From positions 18,185,095 to 18,249,094 of the forward strand of contig JACMZG010001908.1 of the NCBI GenBank assembly GCA_018340805.1: DNA of 64,000 nt. Reading direction: 5' to 3'. Source of the stretch: Microvelia longipes (Eukaryota > Arthropoda > Insecta > Hemiptera > Veliidae). The translations under genes and the position numbers were made by a program. Positions within the stretch are counted from its first letter, which is position 1. Every line of letters begins with the position of its first letter. The notes below the pieces were generated by a model, which worked only from the letters and a program-made list of their open reading frames with translations, was not told where the DNA came from and made no database searches. Positions 22,791 through 35,252 of the stretch are shown in pieces.

Positions 22791-23429
22791 CTGTAATATG
22801 AAAAAAATTTCACAACTATTAAGCTTCTTTAGATGACCAAATCAATGCCTCTTCTGATTTAGTTATTAATTTGGTTAAAGAGGCTGCTGTCATCTTTTTG
22901 TCTTGATTATTACTTATTTAATTTTTTCTACTAAGGTATGCTAAAAGTTGTTTCATATTTTTATTGGTAAATCTTCGTAGTATGTATTCTTCTAGAAACC
23001 ACAAATACATTTAATCTATAAAGGAATAAATTTTGTTTTATATTACCTTAAGTTCTATTTATATTCATTTTAGATGATCCAACTCATTGTTTTAGAACCA
23101 AGCCTGTATAAAATTATTATGATATCATCACATCACATAAATCAAATACATAAATTAAGTATTAAAAATACTGGTTCTAGAAAATCCAATAGATCTTAGG
23201 GTATGAATTTATATCCTCCAAGTTAAGCTACAATGGTAGTTCTGGACTGGACTCTAGGATGGCCAAGAGATCGATGGCGTTGTGCTTTAAATATCTTCTT
23301 ACCTAAACAACAATGTACGATCTGGTGAGGGTTCTAGAATGGCCACGAGATCGATGACGTTTTGCTTTTAATATCTTTCCACCTAAGTAATTTATCCTTA
23401 GTCTCACTTTTAAGTTTATAGAATTCACA

Positions 23430-23431
<2 letters not shown>

Positions 23432-23481
<50 letters not shown>
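23432..23481. repeat. Poly(T) run of 50
   Basis: Fifty consecutive T. It could be the poly(A) tail of a minus-strand retroposon insertion. A poly-lysine ORF over it is an artefact. Confidence 0.9.
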
Positions 23482-23482
<1 letters not shown>

Positions 23483-23616
23483 GAGGTCAACTGCAGGGTT
23501 ATGTTCCTCCATGGTAGTTTAATTAAATAAGGTCGAAGAAAATTATTTGATATTTTTGGTTATAGAATAATAATATTTAGGTTTAAGTAAATACAGATGT
23601 TTTTAAGGTACAAAAT

Positions 23617-24067
23617 ATTTTTTTATAAATTAAAAACAATGACTTTGATTCTATAAGTTCATAAGCTATAAAATTAAGCTATGGCCATTTCACCCAACAC
23701 TGTGGGCATCATCAGGCTAATAAACTAAACACTACATTAACAACTAAAAATCACAGAAAACAAATAAAGCACATATACATAAGACTAGAATTAAATAAAT
23801 AAATAATCACAGAATTAGCTAAAACCTAACCTACATTTTTATTTGTTGACGAAGTTAAGTTTTAGCTAATTCTGTGATTATTTATTTATTTAATTCTAGT
23901 CTTATGTATATGTGCTTTATTTGTTTTCTGTGATTTTTAGTTGTTAATGTAGTGTTTAGTTTATTAGCCTGATGATGCCCACTGTGTTGGGTAAAATGGC
24001 CATAGCTTAATTTTATAGCTTATGAACTTATAGAATCAAAGTAATTGTTTTTAATTTATAAAAAAAT
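23617..24067. mobile_element. Long inverted-repeat element with hammerhead-like motif, copy 3
   Basis: Arms of about 210 bp (23617-23826 and 23858-24067) pair with register sum 47684, differ at only a few positions, and leave a 31-nt loop. Each arm carries the motif: on + CTGATGA at 23969-23975, and on - the complement at about 23682-23717 with a GCCC...GGGT stem and GAAA. The near identity of the arms means either recent insertion or active homogenisation. There is no ORF. Confidence 0.8.
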
Positions 24068-24989
24068 CTTTCCACCTAAAAAACAATGTATTATCTGGTG
24101 AGGGTTCTAGAAAGGCCAAGATCGAAATATCCTCTCGCTTAAACACTATACTCGGAAGAACTCCACGTTCTATAACGTAGTTCTTTCTACATTCTATCTA
24201 CATAAAGTCATATCTTAGGCATTTCTTTAGTATAGGTGACCCCTTGGTTTTATCAACTTTGGTCATTTATTAACTGTGTCATTGGTACGTTATGATTAAT
24301 GAATATTAAAACAGAGGGACCTTCTATTCTAAATAATTACCAACTTAATATAGTTTTTATATTAAATTACATTAACCGAAGGTCTATATTGATTTGATTC
24401 TAATAATCGACACCAAAGTCAATGATTCATTGAAATACCTTCTTGATTGTTACATCACTTTATTTATTCTTTGTTATAAACTTGTACTGATAGTAACTAT
24501 CTGCGATGCCTTCCCCAACACCTATACATGACTACGGTTAACTCAATGTTTAACTAGAAAAATGTTTAGATTTTAGACATAATGATGTTGGACTTCTTAT
24601 TTTGGTTGTTTATAACAAAGCATTATGTATTCAAATTTTGTTAATTTAATTTATGATATGTTTATATAATACTGTTTGTTTTAGACAATTTCCTCTATTA
24701 TATGGTAAAGTGATAAGAATGAAACCTGTTGCCTCGCCTCTCTGTAGTTCAGTGTGATATCAGTATTTACTCGGATAGGATTTAGCTCAAGTTGTTGAAA
24801 GCTAAATATTTCGATGATATTGTCGTAACCTATTGGTTGAGAGTTTTATGAATTAAATTTGAATTGCAATCAAGCGAATTGATTTTTGTGTTGCAAATAA
24901 TTATGAATTTGTATAGCACTAGTTTTTTTAGTGAATAGTTATTAATTTATGAGGAAGTGGATTTGTTTTAATAATTATTGATTAACGGA

Positions 24990-25570
24990 GTGCAAACTTT
25001 ATTGTAAAAATTTAAAAATAAAAGGAGGGCTAACTTTGTGATAAAAAAGAGAAAGTAAAAGGATTGCTACCTTTGTTGTGAAAAAGTATAAATTAAATCA
25101 GAACAACCTTTTTTTTTGTTGTTGAAAAATTTAAATTAAAGTTGTAATAAATAAATATAAATAAACGGTGTGCTAACCTTATTGTGAAAAAATTAAAAAT
25201 AAAGGTAGTTCTAACTTGTTGTAAAAAATTAAAATGAAGGTAGTTTAACTTTGTTGTGAAAATTAAAAATGAAGGTAGTTCTAACTTTGTTGTGAAAAAT
25301 TAAAAATAAAGGTAGTTTTTAACTTTATTGTGAAAAAATGTAAATAAACGGTGTGCTAACCTTATTGTGAAAAAATAAAAAATAAAGGTAGTTCTAACTT
25401 TGTTGTGAAACATTAATAAACTAAGGTACTGCTAAGTTTTTGATGTGAAAAATTATAAATGAAGGGAGTGCTGACTTTGTGGTGAAAAAGTGAAAGTAAA
25501 AGGAGTGCTTGTTGTGAAAAAATGTAAATTAAGGTAGTGCAAACTTTTCTGTCGTGAAAATTTTAAATGG
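24990..25570. repeat. Minisatellite, about 48-bp unit
   Basis: Roughly a dozen diverged units of the form AAAGGTAGTTCTAACTTTGTTGTGAAAAATTAAAAAT follow one another within the first EVI5 intron. Confidence 0.8.
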
Positions 25571-26439
25571 GAGAAAAAAAATGTTAGTGCATATGTAAAT
25601 AGGTACAGTAAAATTTATTGTTGTACTAAATATCAAGAGCGAATGTAAACTTTTTGCTAAGCAAAGTTTTAGTTAATTATTAATTCCTCTATTTGAAGCA
25701 TATCAATTATTTCATTTAATTTTATTTTAGACACTTTGATTTTATTTTAAAAGGATATCAAGGTCTGTAAATTTAAAATAAATACTAATACAATGAATTA
25801 ATTATCATTGTATGTTGACTTTGGTTTCTCTGGTATGATGAATATGTTTCCAGCGGAATGTATTAAAGTACTTTTTTGGACAAGGACTTTAATTTAATTG
25901 GCCTAGCACTTTCATTTTTGCTAATATATTTTGTTCCCGTATTGTAGCAACTAAAAATGCGTAGCTATATTTACAGTGAAGCGTAATTTATGTGTTGAGA
26001 TTAATATCAGTGAGTAATTGTTAATGTGGAATTTATGTGTTGTCACGCTTCCATGAATTAGTGATTTAACTAATATTTAATGATATCGTTATTTTGACAA
26101 ATTTGTGTTGATTTTATAAATCAACTTATAGTAGAGTTATCAGCAATGGATAGCAGATTTAATTTGGATCCATCCCTGTATGCCTTCATTACTGATACTT
26201 CCTGGTCTTCTTTGCCGTTGTCCAATTTAAGGAGGTAATTGCTAACGCGATCCTGCGTTAATAAATAAATACGTTTGTTTTTATTTACATTTGTACTAAA
26301 CACACATCCCGCGTCTCAATGTATAAATTATTTTTCTTTACTTTAAAAATTAAAATTCCTCGATAACTGTGCTCGCCTGGGTTGTAATTGAGTTCTTGTT
26401 GGCTTCAGAACACTATAAACTAGCTCTAGTAATAAACAT

Positions 26440-26700
26440 ACAAGAGGTCTTGGGCCTCGGCGCCAACAAGATGCATTTGGCGTCGGCGCTGGGGGCCTTT
26501 TCGTGGCACATAGTTGTTGTCCTATATCAGGTTGTCATATTACTGGTTTGTAAAAGAGACATTGTCACGATATAAGCAAATTTTCAAATGTATTAGTTAA
26601 AAAACTAATAAATTTGATTTGTTTACTTTATATTAAATATGTCAACCTATAAAACGCGAAAGTTATAAGAATGACCTTATGGTCATTCTTTTGTAAAACA
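26440..26700 (+). repeat. Repeat family E copy
   Basis: CACATAGTTGTTGTCCTATATCAG, TTACTGGTTTGTAAAAGAG and ATGTCAACCTATAAAACGCG match 40895-41040 in order. The left side is unusually GC-rich (CTCGGCGCCAACAAG). The 68-codon ORF here is a reading of this repeat. Confidence 0.6.
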
Positions 26701-26984
26701 TGAACTTTATACGACAATCAAGTTCTTCCGGTGGTTACCGAATCAATGTATATCAGAACATTCAATCAGACCTTTTTCTTCCTGTGTAGAAGACATCGTC
26801 AGGGATGTAGGTAATCATAGATGAATACACTGTGCCCAGCAAAACTGGGTTGGCCAACCTCTCGTGTTTACAAAGAGAAGTGTTCGTACCTTACAAACAC
26901 ACTAACGCCAACTTTTTTGGTATTTGGGATCTGCAGGCGATGCAATCTGAACATTTGATGAAAAAGTTGTTGTAATTTCTTTCT

Positions 26985-27375
26985 TAATCTTGCTTAAGGT
27001 TCCGGTTTATGCTTCATAACTTGAGCAGTTACTCAATTATCAAGTTTCAATTTTTTTCTGTATTTTTCAAAAGAAATGCGCACAATTATCCTGTTGGCTA
27101 TACAAACATATGCCTTTAAAACTGGCATTGCACACCATTATTAGCACTATTTTAATGCTTAGTTGGTTTCTTGGTTGATTCCTTTAAAGGTTTTAGCGCA
27201 TTATCTTTTAAAAAGACAGAATAAATGAGTTACATGTAGTGCTAAATAATTGAGTAACTGTTCAAGTTATAAAGTATTAACCAGAAACTTAAGCAAAAAA
27301 TGCATTGTTTCTTAGCACGGAAACATTCCAAAAGAGTTTCGCCTGACTTGTTGACCACAGAATTATTTTGTAGTT
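26985..27375. repeat. Palindromic element, family B copy 3
   Basis: GAGCAGTTACTCAATT (27031) and AATTGAGTAACTGTTC (27247) are inverted partners, as are TGCGCACAATTATCC and its partner near 27195. The right end runs into TAGTTATAAACTTATATAATA and the T-arm block of family G at 27415. Confidence 0.65.
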
Positions 27376-27414
27376 ATAAACTTATATAATATAAACAAAC
27401 AATTAAAAATGATC

Positions 27415-27890
27415 GTCCTTACCAGGATTCGAACTGGCTTTGAGTGCTAGTATCGACTTCGGACCCCTTTCATTCAACTTACAGGCCCAAACAACATCGA
27501 TAACGACTCCCCTCTTAAAATATGTGGTTTAACGGCCGTATTTTAGGTTTTCTGGTAATTGACCACCGTTATTTGACTTTTTAGTCACTTAGAGAGGTCA
27601 TGTCCAGTTAGGACCGGCTTTATTTGATTTAACGCCCAAAAATACATATAGATAACGTCACCTGACTCAAAATTTAATTTACCGTAATTTTGGTTTCCGA
27701 AACTTTATATAATTTTTTTTGTCTTTTTGGTCGTATCGACTTCGGACTAGTTTTATTCGATTCAGGGTCCCAAAAAAACACAAATGAAGACTTTCTATTT
27801 TTCTCGGCGAAAAATAATAACTTTCAATTTTTCTGATTTTTTGAAAGTTTTGCTGACCTCACAACAACCTGGTTTTTAATAGGTTTCGTG
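27415..27890 (-). repeat. Family G copy, inverted
   Basis: On the minus strand three units with GAATGAAA..GGTCC-like blocks occur at about 27755, 27620 and 27470. They end with CCAGTTCGAATCCTGGTAAGG (27417-27437), where CCAG and CTGG pair as a T-arm. It mirrors 13165-13735. Confidence 0.6.
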
Positions 27891-28494
27891 TCCTTCTTAA
27901 GATTCTTAATTTTTTTCCAAAGGTAATTCGCTAAAAGCGAAGCAGAGGGGTGTATGTTGTGGTAGGAAGGAGGTTAAAGGAGTTAATTCAGAGCGATTAT
28001 ATTTAATGAATATAGTTAACAAATAAAGAAGAAAAATAAAACTAATACAAAAAATACCTACATTACCGGTCGCGCCGCGGAGAGTTAGCCGAAATTGAAC
28101 TTTTTTGTGTAAAAATATTAATAAAAAATACTGTAAAAAAACTAGGACCCACCGGTGGTGATATTACTATCTTGAGAAATGTTTAGTTGAAGCATACTTG
28201 GAGTCTTCGTGACTTTAGACTTTTATAAAAATTGTATTTAGAAAATTCAATTTTTCGGATAAATCCCTGCGCTGCGTCCTGTAAAGGGTTAAAACGAATA
28301 GAACAAGTTAATAGTTTAAATAAAAACTAGTAGTGAGTTAAAAATCATCAGGTTAAAGTGGTTTCCTAAAATTTAATTTTAATTTTTGCTCCAACCCTCT
28401 CCAATTAATTGAATAAAACCACTACTAATGAGATTTCCAGTCTGTTGTCAAATTGTTAGATGGTTAAGTTAATGCTATTCTTAATGTGTTTTAG

Positions 28495-28592
28495 GCTGAT
28501 CGAGGCGGACGCGAAATCTCTCAATTCTATCTCTAACACCAGCGGACACTCGAGGAAGAGTTCCGATACTTCTCAAATCTCCCTTACTTCTG
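28495..28592 (+). CDS. Evi5: EVI5 exon, serine-rich region
   Basis: The acceptor TGTTTTAG ends at 28494 and the donor GTGAGT starts at 28593. With the two bases carried from 21852 it reads R-LIEADAKSLNSISNTS, then GHSRKSSDTSQISLTS, and leaves one base (G) for the next exon. The SRKSSDTSQISLTS block is typical of insect EVI5 and is serine-rich, so possibly phosphorylated. No indels or stops. Confidence 0.88.
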
Positions 28593-28599
28593 GTGAGTT

Positions 28600-29950
28600 C
28601 CTGTGTATTTTATTTATCTATTATTTAAATTTTTATAAATCATTTCATCATTTATTTTGGTTAATGATCTACTCATTTCAGAAGAATATCATTGCCACAA
28701 AATCCTAAAAGTTATTGTACATAATAATCTAATGTACCATTTTATAATAATTTTTATTATATTATAGAGAGTAATATGTCGGATAACATACAATAAAAAT
28801 TTATTTCGCCGTATAATAAAAATTGCTAATAGTTCAATCGGGAATAATTCATTCCTATGAATTATTAAATCTAAACGTCTACAAATTTAAGTTTTTTAAA
28901 AGTATATTTATATTTCTTCTGATAAAAAATATAAATATTTTAAAAAACTAATTCTCCAAATCGTGAATAATAATCATAAATATTTTATAATATGCTACTG
29001 AAGACAAAATTCATATATTAGTAGATTCATTCTATTCGGTATATTTCCCTGCAAATGCCTAAAAAAGCCTTTTTAATAAGTATTTAATCATCAAAATGAT
29101 GACTACAACCAAAGTCATGGCTCTTTCAAATGCACCCAAAAATGGTTAATTTATGTCAAGTCACCGAATTTCTTCGAAAAAATATTAGGTTTTTGTGCAT
29201 TTTTTTAGCCATTTAATGTCATAACTTTGGTTGGAGTTATCCAATTTTGACAAACACTCGTTTTATAGGTAATTTTATTTGCTTTGAAAATGTTTTCTTC
29301 ATATTTTGCACACGGGCTACAGTAAACCACTTATTGCAAAAAAACTGGAAATTGCGCTAAAATTAGCATAAACTGAGATTCAAATAGTGCAGATAATCCT
29401 GTGCCGTGTAGTTTATATAAGATAAATATACAAATTTTCTTTGAAAACTTGGAAAAAACTAAAAATCAAGTTGTAAGCTACTGCTCAGGTTGATATGTAC
29501 CGAAGTTAAAGAAAAATTGGATTAATTGATTGAAGAAAGCGCGCTATCAAGGAATATTTGCCTGGCTTGCGGACCTCGGCGGCAAAATTCCTTAAAATTA
29601 CAAGTTTAGGTTTTTCTAATATTATTTTTGAGAAAAACCACAAGAATTAGATAATAGTGTCAGTTTTCTTTAATTTTTATGCTAATTTGTAACAGTAGTT
29701 GCGAATTACCTCAGTAAGATTACTTTATTTGCCGAAATAAAAATGGTTTATTTACTCACTTAAGTCGTCTTCCTAGGTCTTAAGACATTTTGATTAAAGT
29801 CTAGAACTAATAGTTCATATTCTTTTACGAATTTTAAGATACCGAAATATTTCTTTCGGTATAACTGAGTTCACTATTATTACGTATTTGTTACCTAAAC
29901 GCACACCAAATATCGTTATGATAAACCTTATACATCTGGGGGCAGTGTCC
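28600..29950. other. EVI5 intron, unannotated part
   Basis: No exon or clear repeat was seen. GCCTGGCTTGCGGACCTCGGC near 29560 is a diverged family B end. Confidence 0.45.
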
Positions 29951-30508
29951 CTGTCAAGTCTATTTATTTATTTATTTAATTTTACACCATTATAAGCATA
30001 ATTGCCATAATAAGGTACAATACAATATCACAATAACTTAAAAAAAAGAGTAAACACAATAACTTAAAAAAAAAATAAGATATAACTAAATTTAAAGAAC
30101 AAATACATAAAAATGTGTCTCTATAAAGGATTTATGAGATAAAAAGGAGGAGATAGGATAGTAGCAGGAAACGCTAAAGGACGGAGTAGTGGACGCAGAA
30201 CAGAAGATCTAAGCGTACTTTATAAGACAATGAGTTAAAATTACCTACTTAAACTACAGTTATGACTAGGTAGAGCAAGAGCTGAGAAAAATTAAAATAA
30301 AGAACTATAATTTAACAAGATTACTTTAACACTGACATTATATAACATAGTATAACTAATTAAAAACTAAACTAGATGACTGAGTTTAATCAGTTTGAAG
30401 TAACAAAGGAATAAATAAATAAAAAAGATAAGAAACCAAGTTAAAATAATTACATTATTAATACTAAGAAAGACTAAGTTAATCGGAATATTGTATCATA
30501 AAGTAAAC

Positions 30509-33329
30509 TTAATTTAAGATGCTAATGACATTTTTTAAGGTTTTTATGGAAGGTACATCTTCTAATTTAACACTAAGACGATTAAAGCTCTGAACTGATC
30601 GAACCACAGGAGAAATATTGGACAGTTGACTAGAATAGAGATGTCTACCAGACCTACGACCAGGAGGTAAAATAGTGACCTCATTAAGGACACGAGTACA
30701 TAAGATATTACCAGATAGGAGATTGGTCATAAATAAAGCTTCGTAAGCAGTTCTTCTTTTACATAAAGACTCAAGTTTTAACTTTATGCAAAACCTTTCG
30801 TATGAATAGAAGCATTTATGAAAAAAATAACGAAAGTACACTGTTCTGATAAAAATACGTTGAACATTTTCTAATTGATTTGAGCGAGTTAAGTTGAGAT
30901 TATTCCAAATGACGACAGAATATTCTAAAGAGGACGAACAAGAGCAACATAGAGACGTACACAAACAATCAAGAGATAGACCATTAGAGACAGAACGAAC
31001 TAAACCTAAACAACGAAGAGCCTTTGAAACTATGAGATCAACATGGCTGTGAAAGTGAGTTTAGTATCGAGCAATACACCAAATCATTTACCGTGGACAC
31101 TTGTTTCAAGTTAGTGCCAAATAACGCATAGCAAGTAGGTATGGGGTTGGTACGACGCGAGAAAGATATAAAAACAGTTTTTTCAAAGTTTAAACTTCAT
31201 CTTATTAAGTCTAGCCATAAAAGAATACTGTTAATATTATACTGAACGAAATTTGAATCAGATTTTGAATCTATTGGCCAAAATATCTTCAGGTCATCTG
31301 CAAACATAGAAAATTCAGTGCTTATGAAATAGGAAAGATCATTTATGAAGAGTGAAAACAAGATTGGTCCAAGGACAGAGCCTTGGTGGACACCGGAAGT
31401 AATATGAAACGAATCGGAATAAGCATTGCCTAACTTCACTCTACATACCCTATTAGTCAGGTAACTTTCAAACCAATCAACAAGTTGAGAATTACGTAAA
31501 AACAGGGAGAGTTTATACAACAGAATTTGGTGATCAACAAGGTCGAACGCCTTGCTAAAATCGAAATAAATAGAGTCCACCTGCTTTCCCTTTATAATCA
31601 AAGGAACTATAAAAGAAAGATAATCTGCAAGATTAGTGGTGGTAGATCGATTCTTGCGGAATCCATGCTGGTTTAGATTAAGGTGAGGTTCAACATAAGG
31701 GACTAAGAAGGATCGTACAACTCTCTCAAATACCTTACAAAAAATATTGTTTAAAGAAATAGGCCTATAATTGGATGGAAGACAACGATCGCCTTTTTTA
31801 TGGATGGGAACAATTAGGGCTTCATTCCAGAGTTTAGGAAACGTAGCAGTGGATAAAGACTTATTAAAGATAAAAGAAAGAATTGGAGCTAGCACGTGAG
31901 CTAGGCTTTTAACAACAAAGGATGGTACATTATCCGGACCAGAACTTTTGGAAGATTTCAATTCTTTAATAGCCTTAACCACTGTTTCATTACTGATGGT
32001 AGGGATGATCAGATTATCACAAGGTTGATCAGGGTTTTTAGGAAAAGGATTGTAAGGAAAGGTAACAGGGATATTGGTGGAAGGACTGTAGACAGAGGAA
32101 AAGAATTTGGCAAAAATGTTAGCAGACATTATAGGATCAGTTGATATACATCCTGTTACTTCATCTTTCACTTCTGCTGGCATATTTTTTCTTCCACGTT
32201 TAGACGAAACAAACTTCCAAAATTGTGATGGATCATTCTTTAACGAGGCGTCTATCCTTTTATGATATAGCTGGCTCTCTTTACGATAGAGATGTTTATA
32301 TCTTCGACGGTATATTGATCCCATATTGTAATCAAAACGATTCTGAGATTTAGCATACTTTCTAAAATATTTATTCTTCTTTTTTATATAAAAACGCATT
32401 TTAGAGGTAAACCATACTGGAAACTTAGAAGTTTTAACATTCTTTACAGGTATATGCTTATCTAATGCATCGTTGAGCAGCATGTTAAGAGCTAACGCGT
32501 TTTTATTGACATCTATATCGTGAAAGACAGGACCCCAGTCTGCATTTTTAAGCGTTTCATATAGACCTACATAGTCACCCCTAGCATAATCTCGATAGCT
32601 ATATTCAGTTTTGACGTGTGTATTACAGGGCTCTATTACAAAGTTCAGAAGTAATGTAGGATGATGGTCGTCTTCAGGTACAAAAGGGTCAATACTTCGC
32701 ATAACATTAAGTCCATCCAGGGAAGATAGCACTAAGTCCAAGATTACAGAGTTTTTATTACCAATATGGTTGTACTGTAAAAGGTTAAGAGTATGACTGA
32801 ATTGTAATATAAGTTCAGCTCTATTTTTCTTAGGACCGTAAGAACCTATATACGAAAACTCAACCCAATTTATTTTAGGAGCATTAAAATCTCCTAGAAT
32901 AACTATTTCATAATCATTGCAGGTTATTGAGTCCATCAAAAACTGGAAATAGCTGAGTAACACAGCAGCAGAAATATTGTCTGGTATGTAGTGATTACCA
33001 ATCAAAACAGTCTTGCATCCTTGTAGGCGAAGTTCAATCCATACACACTCAACATATTTTTCTAGGTCTAATCTTCTCAAATAGGAAAGACTATTGACTA
33101 CAGCAGTGCAAACCCCACCGCCTTTTTCATTGATGGTTGAGTACTTCCTATCATTCCTCTCAACTTGAAAATGAGATGGAAAATAGCTAGAGTTAAGTGA
33201 AGTATCGTTGAACCAGGTTTCGGTTAAAAAAATTAAATCAACATCCGTTGCAGAAACTGCACAAAAAAAATCATTGGCCTTCGTTCTGAGGCCTCTACAG
33301 TTTTGATATTGAGTTTTTAACGAAGTCAT
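30509..33329 (-). pseudogene. LINE ORF2: endonuclease and reverse transcriptase, frame broken
   Basis: The open part (33329-31197, 710 codons) has an APE-type endonuclease at about residues 1-225: QNCRGL with Asn10, TETW with Glu37, and LGDFNAPKINW near 148. The reverse transcriptase spans about 440-700: SNYRPISL, NQHGFRKNRSTTTNL, FDFSKAFDLVDH, GVHQGSVLGPILFSLFINDL and the catalytic FADD near 676. A stop at 31197-31199 plus frameshifts interrupt the thumb region. The next frame resumes with NFEKTVFISFSRR and a final open piece (30964-30509) gives the C-terminus. An intact protein of about 900 residues would nick DNA and copy the RNA by target-primed reverse transcription. This copy cannot. 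Confidence 0.88.
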
Positions 33330-33394
33330 AGTAATAATGATAAAGTAACTACTCGGACTCTTCTGTATATAATTTGTCTGGGGTTAATTTACCA

Positions 33395-34477
33395 TTAAAG
33401 GGTTTGAACTAGTACGAATTTAGGCCAGATATCCGGAGATAGTAAAGAATTGAATAAATCATTTGGCAGTTCAATCCAAAAAGAGGCATAACTAGAATTT
33501 TTAGTTTTCAAACGTTCAATAGTTATAGAATCAGAGTTCTGAATATTAGGCCCATTCTCATCCTTGAGGAAAGATAACAAATCAGCTTTAGTTGTATCAG
33601 AATGTAGGCGAGAAACAAATATTGATCGTTTTCTTGGTGCAGCAGATAGTTTAGAAGATTGTGTATTTATACCATAAACAGCATTATTTTTTCTTCTATG
33701 CTTATGCTGAACGGGAATAAAATCATTTTTATTATTATTTGATCCATTAAAATCAGTTAAATTATACATAGAATTAGGAGCAGGAGAGGGAGTAATAAGA
33801 TGATCACAATAACCGGAGGCGACTCCTGTATGGAAATTTATGTATGGGTTTTTCCTAGCAGGCTCAGATGAGGAGGGGGGCTGGGCGGAGTCTTGATTAG
33901 TGGCGAAAGATGAGGTCTCAGAAGGGTTCAGTAACGAGGCTGGGGCCGTTCCTACAGGTAGAGGGCCTAGACCAGGCTTGTTTGCAACAGCAGTTGAATA
34001 AGATCGCGGAAGTCCATAACTAGCATTCATATTCATACTATTAGAGATAAAAGATTTGAGAGCAGCATTTTCCTCAGATAATTTACTAACAGTTTTAACG
34101 AGACCATTAACAACTAATGTCAAGTTACTCAGCATATTGTAACATTCAGCAGTATTTTTTAAAATTTCAGAAAGATAACCCTTATCAGGTAGGTTATTAT
34201 CCGGTTGTTTATTAGAACAACCGGGTTCTTTTTTCTCCATTTCCTTGACAGGGCGAATGGGAGTGTTAGAATCCTTGCTAGATTTACAAGATTTGCACTT
34301 CCATTTTCCTACTATCAGATCAAATTCATCAGGAGATATGCGATTATCAAAACAATCAGCATGAACAAAACATTGACAAGTAATACAGTCTAGAAAATTT
34401 TGAGCAGAGATAATAGGTTGATTACAGATATTGCAAATAGAATTGGCTTTTTTGACCTATCTTGTAGTAGGTCCCAT
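33395..34477 (-). pseudogene. LINE ORF1 with N-terminal PHD-like zinc finger, one nonsense codon
   Basis: From ATG at 34477 the frame reads six codons, then TAG at 34457-34459, then stays open to 33395. Just after the stop comes a cysteine-rich finger (CNIC...CITCQCFVHADC...WKCKSC) of PHD type, found in ORF1 of CR1-like LINEs. A coiled-coil-like segment (about 110-150) and a basic C-terminal half with KRSIFVSRLH, which resembles an RNA-binding fold, follow. The in-frame finger upstream of the first internal ATG (34240) argues that 34477 is the true start. ORF1 proteins bind the element RNA. The stop disables translation from this ATG. Confidence 0.75.
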
Positions 34478-34913
34478 GGTTGGGTGTAAGAAGGGCAGGC
34501 TAGACGCCGGCCGCAGCTAGTATAAACACTGTTTTGAAAGATAACGCACAGTAACAACAATGATGTTTACTCAACTACATTCAGTAGAACACTGCTGTCT
34601 AGCTGTCACTGCCGTACCAACCTTTACTGGAAGGCTCTCGAAGCTATTTTCACACCCTCGTATCTTTTTATTGAGTACATATAAATGTATCATTTTAATA
34701 GCAATTAAAAGATCTTGATGATCTTATTAATTCTACTGAATTTCATCTCTTTGCCATTCAAAGGTAATTAGATATGGAGGCTCAAAGTTAGGCAGTTTTG
34801 ACACTCACTCACTCATCAAAATTTTAAGACACTTCCAGCACGTAGGCACTTGAAATTAGGTTTATAGATAAATGTTGATGTAAAAATCAATAAAAAATTA
34901 TAAAAACCTAACA

Positions 34914-34976
34914 TTTGCAGTTCCTTCTAAGTTGAAGGAACTGCAACTTTGATACGTTCTATCAAAGTTGAAAGGT
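34914..34976. repeat. Two adjacent hairpins
   Basis: TTGCAGTTCCTT / AAGGAACTGCAA and AACTTTGAT / ATCAAAGTT form two back-to-back stems with 6-7-nt loops. They sit just outside the LINE 5' end and may be a tiny nested palindromic insertion. Confidence 0.65.
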
Positions 34977-35252
34977 AATCCTGACCTTAATTTCTCGTAT
35001 AAATAAAATTTTTGACAACTAGCGCTACCTAGTAGAGAACTTTAAAACTAAGAATATCAGGAGTTTTAATTTGACAAAACATAACACAATATTTTACGGA
35101 AATTACGTATCTAATGTTTATTAAAGAAATTGCTATTTGTTAATAATTAATTAATGGTGTAGTATACTAAAACTAATTAATAATATTTCTTAGCGGATTT
35201 TTGTAAAGCTTAAGTTTCAAGCTTACAAAAAGGAATGAAATCCCAACAAAGA

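Larger units (their letters stand above)
23215..24165. repeat. About 90-bp tandem repeat interrupted by a palindrome
   Basis: Units of the type GATCTGGTGAGGGTTCTAGAATGGCCA...AATATCTTTCCACCTAA occur at about 23240-23310, 23315-23390 and, after the interruption, at 24065-24140. The interruption consists of a 50-base T run and the element at 23617-24067. Confidence 0.65.
29960..34650 (-). mobile_element. Non-LTR retrotransposon (LINE, CR1/Jockey-like), nearly full length, dead
   Basis: Reading the minus strand, the element runs from a GC-richer 5' leader (about 34650-34478) through ORF1, a 65-base gap and ORF2, to a 3' UTR ending in an (AAAT)n tail at about 29957-29985. ORF1 has one early nonsense codon. 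ORF2 is open through the endonuclease and most of the reverse transcriptase, then breaks. So it is a fairly young but inactive copy. I could not find a target-site duplication, so the 5' boundary is approximate. It lies antisense in the second EVI5 intron. Confidence 0.88.

Noticed and set aside
23303..23512. Poly-lysine ORF on the minus strand
   Set aside because: It arises from the 50-base T run.
26369..26575. 68-codon + ORF with a hydrophobic end
   Set aside because: The same nucleotide sequence recurs at 40860-41060 as repeat family E with different frames.
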